DNA from: an uncultured Collinsella sp.
Lineage (GTDB): Bacteria; Actinomycetota; Coriobacteriia; Coriobacteriales; Coriobacteriaceae
NCBI GenBank assembly: GCA_900542085.1
Contig: UQMK01000032.1
Span: 1-23,111, forward strand
Direction: 5' to 3'
Length of the DNA stretch: 23,111 nucleotides
The notes under the pieces were generated by a model. It ran no database searches and was not told the origin of the DNA. It worked only from the letters and a program-made list of their open reading frames with translations. Position 1 is the first letter of the stretch; each line of letters opens with the position of its first letter. Shown here one piece after another: positions 14,691 through 23,111 of this stretch. Made by a program: the position numbers and the translations under genes.

Positions 14691-15890
14691 ATGGCCGAGA
14701 TCGTTCTCAAACATGTTCAGAAGGTGTATCCCAACAACGAGTCCAAAAAGAAGGGCTTCTTTGGCAAAAAGAAGAAGACCGAGGAGAAGAAGCACAGCCT
14801 CAAGGTTACCGAGGACGGTGTGCTCGCTGTAGAGGACTTCAACCTCACCGTTCACGACCAGGAGTTCATCGTCCTCGTTGGCCCCTCTGGCTGCGGTAAG
14901 TCCACGACGATGCGCATGGTCGCTGGCCTGGAGGACATCACTTCGGGCGACGTGCTCATCGACGGCAAGCGCGTCAACGACGTGGCGCCCAAGGACCGCG
15001 ACATCGCCATGGTGTTCCAGAGTTATGCTCTGTACCCCAATATGACGGTGTACGAGAACATGGCGTTTACGCTTGAGCTCAAGAAGGTCCCCAAGGACGA
15101 GATCGACCGCAAGGTTCGCTCCGCTGCCGAGATCCTGGGTATTACCGAGTACCTCGACCGTAAGCCCAAGGCGCTCTCTGGCGGCCAGCGCCAGCGCGTC
15201 GCCATCGGCCGCGCCATCGTGCGTGACCCCAAGGTCTTCCTGATGGACGAGCCGCTGTCCAACCTGGATGCCAAGCTTCGTAACCAGATGCGTGCCGAGC
15301 TCATTAAGCTGCGCCACGAGATCAAGGGCACGTTCATCTACGTTACCCACGACCAGACCGAGGCTATGACCCTCGGTGACCGTATCGTGGTCATGAAGGA
15401 CGGTGTTGTCCAGCAGATCGCCACGCCGCAGGAGGTCTTCAACCACCCCGCGAACATCTTTGTCGCCGGCTTCATCGGCGTGCCGCAGATGAACTTCTTC
15501 GATGCTCAGCTGGTGCGTTCGGGCAACGGCTTTACCGTCAAGACCGAGGATATGAATGTGGCGCTCGCCCCCGAGACTTGCGCTCAGCTTGCCCTCAACT
15601 GGGACGGCGGCGACGTGAAGGAGATCACGGCCGGCGTGCGCCCCGAGCAGATCCTGCTTGCCGACAAGGGCGAGGAGGGTGCGCTCCAGGGCACCGTCGA
15701 GGTGACCGAGCTCATGGGTTCGACCGAGCATGTCCACGTGACTGCTCCCGATGGCCAGTTCGTCCTGATCATTCCCGTTGTCGACCTTGAGGCCAAGGGT
15801 GCGCTCAAGGCGGGCGACCCCATCTGGTTCAAGTTCGAGAAGAACGCGACTCATCTCTTCGATAAGGTGTCTGGCAAGAACCTTATCTAG
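14691..15890 (+). CDS. ABC transporter ATPase (MsmK/UgpC/MalK type)
   Basis: A 399-residue nucleotide-binding subunit that powers the sugar importer. Visible are Walker A GPSGCGKST (64-72), the Q-loop MVFQSYALYPN, the signature LSGGQRQRVAIGRA, Walker B VFLMDEPLSNLD and the switch His in VTHDQTEA. A C-terminal TOBE-type domain begins near 245 (FIGVPQMNFF). Between the first strand (YPNN, 13-16) and LAVEDF (45-50) there are roughly two dozen extra, very Lys-rich residues (KKKGFFGKKKKTEEKK) that MalK lacks. Last gene of the operon, followed by a terminator. The family often serves several sugar importers. Confidence 0.94.
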   Translation: MAEIVLKHVQKVYPNNESKKKGFFGKKKKTEEKKHSLKVTEDGVLAVEDFNLTVHDQEFIVLVGPSGCGKSTTMRMVAGLEDITSGDVLIDGKRVNDVAPKDRDIAMVFQSYALYPNMTVYENMAFTLELKKVPKDEIDRKVRSAAEILGITEYLDRKPKALSGGQRQRVAIGRAIVRDPKVFLMDEPLSNLDAKLRNQMRAELIKLRHEIKGTFIYVTHDQTEAMTLGDRIVVMKDGVVQQIATPQEVFNHPANIFVAGFIGVPQMNFFDAQLVRSGNGFTVKTEDMNVALAPETCAQLALNWDGGDVKEITAGVRPEQILLADKGEEGALQGTVEVTELMGSTEHVHVTAPDGQFVLIIPVVDLEAKGALKAGDPIWFKFEKNATHLFDKVSGKNLI

Positions 15891-15958
15891 GCCCGGTGCA
15901 TCCAGGCCCTCCCTTTGGGCGACTGCGGCTTTGCCATCCTTTTGCCGTGGTCACATAT

Positions 15959-16003
15959 AAGGCTCCCCTCCTGTCCACTGGGCGAGAGGGGAGCCTTTCT
16001 TTG
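15959..16003 (+). terminator. Terminator of the sugar ABC operon
   Basis: AAGGCTCCCCTC (15959-15970) pairs perfectly with 15986-15997, giving 12 bp with a 15-base loop, followed by TTTCTTTG. Confidence 0.85.
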
Positions 16004-16029
16004 TGTTGGGGCTTTCCGTCTGTCAGTTT

Positions 16030-16247
16030 GTCTTGATCTGTAACAGGTAGGGCCGATTTCGGACGTTAGATGTTACAGATCGAGACGGTTCCGCTGTGCC
16101 AACCATTTCATCTAAATCTGTAACACCAAAGGCGAATTACACCTGCTAGATGTTACAGATTGAGATAAACCCAAGGGGAGGGGCCGGTATGTCTCAATCT
16201 GTAACGGCTGGGACCGTTTTGGTCGAGTAATTGCTACGGATCGAGAT
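16030..16247. repeat. Array of three 57-bp palindromes with an 80-base period
   Basis: Units lie at 16030-16086, 16110-16166 and 16191-16247. Each has 16-base arms built on ATCTGTAACA and its complement and exactly 25 bases between the arms; unit starts are 80 and 81 bases apart. Arm agreement is 15/16, 15/16 and 11/16. The centres differ in sequence, yet each can form a small stem (CCGA/TCGG, AGG/CCT, GACC/GGTC). The array fills the gap between the converging ABC operon and glgP. There are no unique spacers of CRISPR type and no cas genes. Confidence 0.8.
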
Positions 16248-16286
16248 TGTTTGGCCGAGTCGGATCACAGGGTAACGTGCGGGCAC

Positions 16287-16319
16287 AAAAAACGGAGCCG
16301 TGTTGCCACGACTCCGTTT
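16287..16319 (-). terminator. Terminator of glgP
   Basis: AAACGGAG (16290-16297) pairs with CTCCGTTT (16312-16319), with an inner CGTG/CACG stem. On the minus strand it runs into TTTTTTG. It lies about 30 bases beyond the glgP stop codon. Confidence 0.85.
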
Positions 16320-16346
16320 CTCAAGAGGATGGGTAAGGGGAATGAG

Positions 16347-18614
<2,268 letters not shown>

Positions 18615-18660
18615 GTTTCCTCCTGTGGTGAGTTGACTACATGTCAGAAATTCAAAAGAA

Positions 18661-18696
18661 TCCCGCGCGAGGGGATTGGGGTGGCCTCGCGCGGGA
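18661..18696 (-). terminator. Hairpin between malQ and glgP
   Basis: A perfect 12-bp stem (18661-18672 with 18685-18696) is followed on the minus strand by ATTCTTTTG. It is a moderate terminator or an mRNA-stabilising hairpin; with only 46 bases left before glgP, partial readthrough is likely needed for glgP expression. Confidence 0.65.
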
Positions 18697-18743
18697 AAAG
18701 CAAGCGCGTCCGCACGGTGGGGAGGGGTCGGGCGCGGTAGCTC

Positions 18744-20249
18744 CTATTGAGGAAGCTCGATTTCGGCCTCCGACGGGATGCGGAAGTAGGTCTCGGTCCA
18801 GTCGGTGAGTTTGTGCTCGAGCTCGCGGGTGATGGCGCCGTCGAGCATGCGCCAGGTCCAGTTGCCGCCCAGGGTGGCAGGGGTGTTGATGCGCGCCTCA
18901 TTGCCCAGGTTAAGCAGGTCCTGCATGGTGTAGATGCACGTGTCGCTCACGCTGGCGGCGATGGTGCGATTGAGTGCATCTGCCATGGGTTCGCCGGCCT
19001 GCTGATGGGTGTACAGGGCTGCCTGCTCGCGCTGACGCGGGGTGGCCGTTCCCTCAAACCAGCCGCGCGCCGTCTCGTTGTCGTGGGTGCCCACATAGGC
19101 GACGGTGTTGGCGATGTAGTTATGCGGCAGGTAGTACGAGTTGGTGCCCTCAAAGGCAAACTGCAGGATCTTCATGCCGGGGAAGCCCGAGTTGTCGCGC
19201 ATGTCGATGACGCCGGGGGTGAGGAAGCCCAGGTCCTCGGCGATGATGGGCAGCGTGCCGAGCTTTTCCTCGAGCGTCTTGAAGAACTTGAGGCCGGGAC
19301 CCTGCGTCCACGAACCGTAGGACGAATCGGGCGAGGAGAACGGCACCTCCCAATAGGCCTCGAAGCCGCGGAAGTGGTCCAGGCGGATGACGTCGTACAT
19401 GTCGAGGGCGGCGCGAATGCGGCCCTCCCACCAGGAGAAGCCGTCGGACTCCATGGCGTCCCAGTCGTAGATGGGGTTGCCCCAGTACTGGCCGGTGGCC
19501 GAGAACTGGTCGGGCGGCGTGCCGGCGACGCTCACGGGATTGCCGGCGGCGTCGATCTTAAAGAGCTCAGGCGTCGCCCACATCTCGACGGAGTCACGCG
19601 AGACGTAGATGGGCAGGTCGCCGATGATGAGAATGTCGCGCTCGTTGGCATAGGCCTTGAGGCGGCTCCACTGGCGATCGAAGAAGTACTGCGTCATCTG
19701 GTGGTAGAGCATACGCGCCGGATGGTCGGCGCAGACCTTGGCGGAAGCCTCGCCGCGGGTGCGGAGCTCCGCGGGCCACTCCCAAAACGCCTTGAGACCG
19801 CACTCCTCTTTGACGGTCATGAACTCACAGTAGGGGATGAGCCAGTCCTCGTTGGCCTGGATAAAGTCATCGAAATCGGCCGGCTTGTCGGCAGCAAAGC
19901 GCTCGGCGGCGCGGTCGAGAATCTGACGGCGGCCACCAAAGATGGCACCGTAGTCGACATTGCTGGGGTCGGATCCCAGATACACGCCATCGATATCGCG
20001 CTGCTCCAGATACCCTGCCTCGATAAGCTCGGCAAAGTCGATAAAGTTGGGGTTGCCTGCGCGGGCCGAGAACGACTGATAGGGCGAATCGCCATAGCTG
20101 GTCGTCGTAAGGGGCAGAATCTGCCAGTAATGTTGTTTGCACGAGGCGAGAAAATCGACGAAGTCGTAGGCATTCCAGCCAAAGCCGCCGATTCCGTATG
20201 GTCCGGGCAGAGATGAGACGGGCATGAGGACGCCGCTTGCACGCTCCAT
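18744..20249 (-). CDS. malQ: 4-alpha-glucanotransferase (amylomaltase)
   Basis: A 501-residue GH77 enzyme that transfers glucan segments between maltodextrins, making chains long enough for phosphorylase and releasing glucose. Visible are RASGVLMPVSSLPGPYGIGGFG at the start, DLPIYVSRDS, VIRLDHFRGF with the nucleophile Asp291, IIAEDLG with the acid/base Glu338, and GTHDNET. ATG 20249 is chosen because GGTGAG lies seven bases upstream and the protein then begins like other MalQ; TTG 20264 and GTG 20261 sit too close to AGAAGG. It is probably co-transcribed with glgP and carries a GTTTAAAC operator in its promoter. Confidence 0.95.
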   Translation of the reverse strand: MERASGVLMPVSSLPGPYGIGGFGWNAYDFVDFLASCKQHYWQILPLTTTSYGDSPYQSFSARAGNPNFIDFAELIEAGYLEQRDIDGVYLGSDPSNVDYGAIFGGRRQILDRAAERFAADKPADFDDFIQANEDWLIPYCEFMTVKEECGLKAFWEWPAELRTRGEASAKVCADHPARMLYHQMTQYFFDRQWSRLKAYANERDILIIGDLPIYVSRDSVEMWATPELFKIDAAGNPVSVAGTPPDQFSATGQYWGNPIYDWDAMESDGFSWWEGRIRAALDMYDVIRLDHFRGFEAYWEVPFSSPDSSYGSWTQGPGLKFFKTLEEKLGTLPIIAEDLGFLTPGVIDMRDNSGFPGMKILQFAFEGTNSYYLPHNYIANTVAYVGTHDNETARGWFEGTATPRQREQAALYTHQQAGEPMADALNRTIAASVSDTCIYTMQDLLNLGNEARINTPATLGGNWTWRMLDGAITRELEHKLTDWTETYFRIPSEAEIELPQ

Positions 20250-20334
20250 GAATGCGCTCACCAACCTTCTTGTTGTGGGGTCGGCCTGCCGATGGGTGTG
20301 CAGTCCGCCTCCGATGTTCTGATTCGATACGCCT

Positions 20335-20364
20335 ATTGTAAAACATGTTGTTTAAACATGTACA
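20335..20364 (-). promoter_or_regulatory. malQ promoter with an embedded GntR operator candidate
   Basis: On the minus strand TGTACA (20364-20359) and TACAAT (20340-20335) are 18 bases apart. The spacer holds the perfect palindrome TGTTTAAACA (20349-20358, core GTTTAAAC), and wider arms ACATGTT/AACATGT surround it. The core equals the motif in the gntR/PTS region. A protein bound here would block the promoter. Confidence 0.6.
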
Positions 20365-20413
20365 GGCAAGATAAAAAAGTTGGTCGATTTTCGGCGAATG
20401 GTTACATGCCATG

Positions 20414-20449
20414 AAAAAAAGCCCCGACCTCACAACGTGAGATCGGGGC
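20414..20449 (-). terminator. Terminator of galE
   Basis: GCCCCGA (20421-20427) pairs with TCGGGGC (20443-20449) and CTCAC with GTGAG inside (loop AAC, one mismatch). On the minus strand seven T residues follow directly (20420-20414). Confidence 0.9.
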
Positions 20450-20471
20450 AAGAGCGGTATGTAGGTTTTTG

Positions 20472-21533
20472 CTACTCGGCGTCGGCGAAGCCGTTGGGGT
20501 TGTGGCTCTGCCAATTCCAGCTGTCACGGCACATATCCGCGATGTCGTACTGGGCCTTCCAACCCATCATACGTTCGGCCTTGGAGGCATCGCACCAGTT
20601 GGCGGCGATGTCGCCGGCACGGCGCTCGCGGATCACGTAGGGCAGCTCCTTGCCGCAGGCCTTGGAGAAGGCGGCGACGACCTCGAGTACCGAGGTGCCG
20701 GTGCCGGTGCCCAGGTTAAAGATCTCGACGCCGGTCTTGCCGTTCATCCAGTTGAGGGCGGCCACGTGACCAGATGCCAGGTCGCACACGTGGATGTAGT
20801 CGCGAACACCGGTGCCATCGGGGGTGGGGTAATCGTTGCCAAAGACCTGAACGGCCTCGAGCTTACCGACGGCGACCTGGGCGACATAAGGCACCAGGTT
20901 GTTGGGGATACCCTTGGGATCCTCGCCGATCAGGCCCGACGGATGGGCGCCGATGGGATTGAAATAACGGAGCAGCACGACGTCCCACGCGGGGTCGGCG
21001 GTGTGGACGTCCATGAGGATCTGCTCAATCATCCACTTGGTCCAACCGTAGGGGTTGGTCGCGGGCTTCTTGGGGTCTTCCTCGGTGACGGGCGGATTGT
21101 CCGGATCGCCGTAGACGGTCGAGGAGCTCGAGAAGATGATGGACTTGCAGCCATGGTTGCGCATGACGTCAATGAGCACCAGGGTGTTCTCGATATTGTT
21201 GTGGTAGTACTCGACGGGCTTGCTCACCGACTCGCCAACGGCCTTAAAGCCGGCGAAGTGGATGACACGGTCGATCTGGTGGGCATCGAAGATCTTGTCC
21301 ATCGCATCGCGGTCGAGCACGTTGGCCTCGTAGAAGGTGAGGTTCTTGGCGGCCTCGTCGCCCACGATGGTCTTGACGCGGTCGACGGCGACGGCGCTGG
21401 AGTTGGAGAGGTCATCGACGACGACAACCTGGTAGCCACCCTCGAGCAGCTGAACGACGGTGTGCGAGCCGATAAAGCCGGCACCGCCGGTAACGAGGAC
21501 GCAGGTGTCTTTGGGGTCGAGTGCTTTGGACAT
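20472..21533 (-). CDS. galE: UDP-glucose 4-epimerase
   Basis: A 353-residue short-chain dehydrogenase-type enzyme interconverting UDP-glucose and UDP-galactose (Leloir pathway, and precursor supply for cell-surface glycans). The NAD-binding TGGAGFIGSH is at 15-24, the SSSSTVYG active-site block at 135-142, and the catalytic pair Tyr162/Lys166 in PYGWTK. NLGTGTGTSVLEV and the GDIAANWCDASKA region near the end are typical of GalE. ATG 21533 follows AGGAGA at four bases; an upstream extension to 21605 adds 24 residues before the Rossmann strand and is unlikely. Monocistronic, with its own terminator before malQ. Confidence 0.95.
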   Translation of the reverse strand: MSKALDPKDTCVLVTGGAGFIGSHTVVQLLEGGYQVVVVDDLSNSSAVAVDRVKTIVGDEAAKNLTFYEANVLDRDAMDKIFDAHQIDRVIHFAGFKAVGESVSKPVEYYHNNIENTLVLIDVMRNHGCKSIIFSSSSTVYGDPDNPPVTEEDPKKPATNPYGWTKWMIEQILMDVHTADPAWDVVLLRYFNPIGAHPSGLIGEDPKGIPNNLVPYVAQVAVGKLEAVQVFGNDYPTPDGTGVRDYIHVCDLASGHVAALNWMNGKTGVEIFNLGTGTGTSVLEVVAAFSKACGKELPYVIRERRAGDIAANWCDASKAERMMGWKAQYDIADMCRDSWNWQSHNPNGFADAE

Positions 21534-21570
21534 GTAGTCTCCTATCGAATCAGGAACACTTCTTGAGGGG

Positions 21571-21576
21571 AGTATA
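21571..21576 (-). promoter_or_regulatory. Possible -10 box of galE
   Basis: TATACT on the minus strand, 38 bases upstream of the start codon. No clear -35 box is seen at the right distance. Confidence 0.3.
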
Positions 21577-21728
21577 GCGCAGGTAGGGGCGCCAAGAACG
21601 TGCACAGCGGGAAAACCAGAGGATTGATGTTAACGTACTCATAGAAATGCTTGCGTGGACATAACCTCGACTTTGGCACTTGCATACGAGCCGCCGACCA
21701 TACGGTTTGCTGCCGTTCGTGGAAATCG

Positions 21729-21756
21729 TTGGGATGCGCCGGATGTACGCTAATAT
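21729..21756 (+). promoter_or_regulatory. Possible promoter of the secreted cell-wall hydrolase gene
   Basis: TTGGGA (21729-21734) and TAATAT (21751-21756) are 16 bases apart, about 45 bases before the start codon. The rest of the gap from galE (21577-21728) shows no gene. Confidence 0.4.
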
Positions 21757-21800
21757 GTATGAGTTGAGCGACATATAAATAAACATGTAACGGAGTAGAT

Positions 21801-23006
21801 ATGTCACCAAACAGCGATTCCATCCTTTCCCAGGAGCTTTCGCGTCGCACTGCCCTCAAGGCTCTGTTCGGCGCAGCTTCTGCTGCCGTTCTTTTTGGTC
21901 TGCCCGCTCGCGCCCATGCGGCTGAGGCCAGCCAAGAAACCACTGACAAACTGAATGCCGCCCAGGCCCAGCTCGACGAGGTTCAGGCCCAGCTCGACAG
22001 CATCGCAAATGAGTATGCGGCGCTGGCCAACAAGAATGCCCAGACCCTCAACGACATCGAGAATGTCCAGGGCAAGATTGACGACACACAGGCTCAGATC
22101 GATGAAAAGAAGGCCGAGCTCAAGAAGAAGCGTAACGACCTTTCCGATCGCGTGGCCGCCAGCTACAAGTCCGGCGGCACGAACATCCTGTCGCTGCTGC
22201 TGGCCTCTGGCTCGTTTGAGGAGCTCGTTGCCAACGCGCATTACGTTGAGAAGATCAACAAGAGCGACCGCGATGCCATCGAGGACATTCAGACCATCCA
22301 GGAAGAGCTCGATGCGCAAAAGACCGAGCTTGAGTCGCAGAAAGCTGACTTAGAGAAGCTCAAGGACCAGCAGACTGCTCAGATGCAGGATATGCAGGCC
22401 AAGCAGCAAGAAGTCCAGACTGTGCTGAACGGTCTTTCCGACGACGTCAAGGAGCTCATGGCTCAGCGCGATTCCGAGATCCTCGCTGCCGCCCAGGCCG
22501 AGGAGGCTGCTAGGAAGGCTGCCGCTGCCGCGGCTGCCGCGAACAAGAACAATTCCTACTCGGGTGGTTCAAGCTCGGGTGGCGGATCGTATGCGCCCGG
22601 AACCCCGCAACAGAATGCCGGCTCGGGCAAACAGCAGGCCGTCGTCAACGCGTGCTACTCCACGCCTTCGCCGGGTCAGAACTGGTGCGCGGCGTGGGTT
22701 ACCAATGTCTTCCGTAACGCCGGCGTTGGCTACTTTGGCGGTAACGCGTGCGATATGTTTAACGCATGGTGCTATAGCTCCGACCGCTCGGCGCTGCAGG
22801 TGGGCATGATTGTTGCCGACTCATCGCATAGCGGTACCGGCATACCGGGCCTGATCTATGGCCACGTGGGCATCTACGTTGGCGGCGGCATCGTTATGAG
22901 TAACGAGGGCGCCATCACGTCGAGGTCGCTTGACTCGTTCATTGGGTTCTACGGCACTGGCTCTGGCGTGCGCTGGGGCTGGCTCGGCGGTATTGCGCTG
23001 TCGTAA
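21801..23006 (+). CDS. Secreted coiled-coil peptidoglycan hydrolase (NlpC/CHAP-like)
   Basis: A 401-residue exported protein. Residues 1-41 are a Tat-like signal (LSRRTALKALFG, hydrophobic core, cleavage after AHA). About 42-235 is a long PcsB-like coiled coil (repeated LDEVQAQLDS, QAQIDEKKAELKKKRNDL, with the SLLLASGSFEEL turn seen in such hydrolases). An Ala-rich and Gly/Ser-rich linker runs to about 280. The C-terminal domain has GQNWCAAWVTNVF (Cys296) and YGHVGIYVGGG (His355), the catalytic pair of NlpC/P60 or CHAP enzymes; which of the two it is cannot be settled by eye. GGAG lies seven to eight bases before ATG 21801. By family it would cut peptides or amide bonds in peptidoglycan during division. 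Monocistronic. Confidence 0.88.
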   Translation: MSPNSDSILSQELSRRTALKALFGAASAAVLFGLPARAHAAEASQETTDKLNAAQAQLDEVQAQLDSIANEYAALANKNAQTLNDIENVQGKIDDTQAQIDEKKAELKKKRNDLSDRVAASYKSGGTNILSLLLASGSFEELVANAHYVEKINKSDRDAIEDIQTIQEELDAQKTELESQKADLEKLKDQQTAQMQDMQAKQQEVQTVLNGLSDDVKELMAQRDSEILAAAQAEEAARKAAAAAAAANKNNSYSGGSSSGGGSYAPGTPQQNAGSGKQQAVVNACYSTPSPGQNWCAAWVTNVFRNAGVGYFGGNACDMFNAWCYSSDRSALQVGMIVADSSHSGTGIPGLIYGHVGIYVGGGIVMSNEGAITSRSLDSFIGFYGTGSGVRWGWLGGIALS

Positions 23007-23056
23007 CTGCGGCTTGAAGCTGGTTGGTCCGGGACTGCGGGCGAGGCATAAGGTTG

Positions 23057-23111
23057 CCTGCTCTACAGTCCTGCGCAAGACGAAGGCCACATTAAGTGGC
23101 CTTCTTTGCGT
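23057..23111. repeat. Second copy of the palindromic repeat core (cut by the window end)
   Basis: Bases 23057-23073 equal 4691-4707, and the hairpin GAAGGCCAC (23082-23090) with GTGGCCTTC (23096-23104), loop ATTAA, corresponds to 4716-4738. CGCAA (23074-23078) pairs with TTGCG (23106-23110). It follows the hydrolase gene by about 50 bases and could end its transcription. Confidence 0.75.

Noticed and set aside
16030..16247. CRISPR array
   Set aside because: The regularly spaced units are themselves palindromes with diverged arms, there are only three, and no cas genes or constant-length unique spacers of usual type are seen.
18747..20216. 489-codon plus-strand frame across malQ
   Set aside because: Antisense shadow of a complete GH77 gene with intact catalytic residues.

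Overview
This window reads as chromosomal DNA from a gut actinobacterium of the class Coriobacteriia, most like Collinsella. That is an inference from the high G+C, the gene content, the Tat-type lipoprotein and secreted proteins, and the style of the intergenic palindromes. No rRNA or marker gene is present to prove it.

Left part (1-7.7 kb): a CstA-type pyruvate/peptide transporter lies behind a leader that encodes a 14-codon peptide rich in Ile and Val, followed by mutually exclusive hairpins and a strong terminator, i.e. a probable attenuator. Next comes a 723-residue protein whose C-terminus carries the CAP-like and Toprim features of JetD (the Wadjet nuclease subunit). It stands alone, without JetABC, and has a different N-terminal domain and a long RGG/Arg-rich linker. 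About 875 bases without a protein gene follow, packed with inverted repeats. Then, on the minus strand, come tRNA-Gln(UUG), a double peptidoglycan-binding-domain protein that may be a degenerate amidase, and a polyprenyl diphosphate synthase.

Middle and right part (7.8-20.3 kb): an alpha-glucan/alpha-glucoside block. It holds a PTS EIICB permease of the GlvC/MalX type fused to a HAD phosphatase (minus), a divergent HutC-type GntR regulator, a binding-protein/permease/permease/ATPase sugar ABC operon (plus), and converging on it malQ-glgP (minus). A GTTTAAAC-like operator occurs at the divergent regulator/PTS region, twice before the ABC operon and in the malQ promoter. This suggests one GntR regulon: import of malto-oligosaccharides by the ABC system, disproportionation by MalQ, phosphorolysis by GlgP, and a side route in which a PTS-imported sugar phosphate is dephosphorylated by the fused phosphatase.

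Right end (20.4-23.1 kb): galE (minus) and a secreted Tat-dependent coiled-coil cell-wall hydrolase with a C-terminal Cys/His (NlpC/CHAP-like) domain (plus). The window ends in a second copy of the palindromic repeat seen after the JetD-like gene.

The most interesting items are the solitary JetD-like protein, the PTS-phosphatase fusion, the cstA leader, and three families of palindromic intergenic repeats. One of these is a three-unit array with an 80-base period, and another has compensatory base changes between its two copies.
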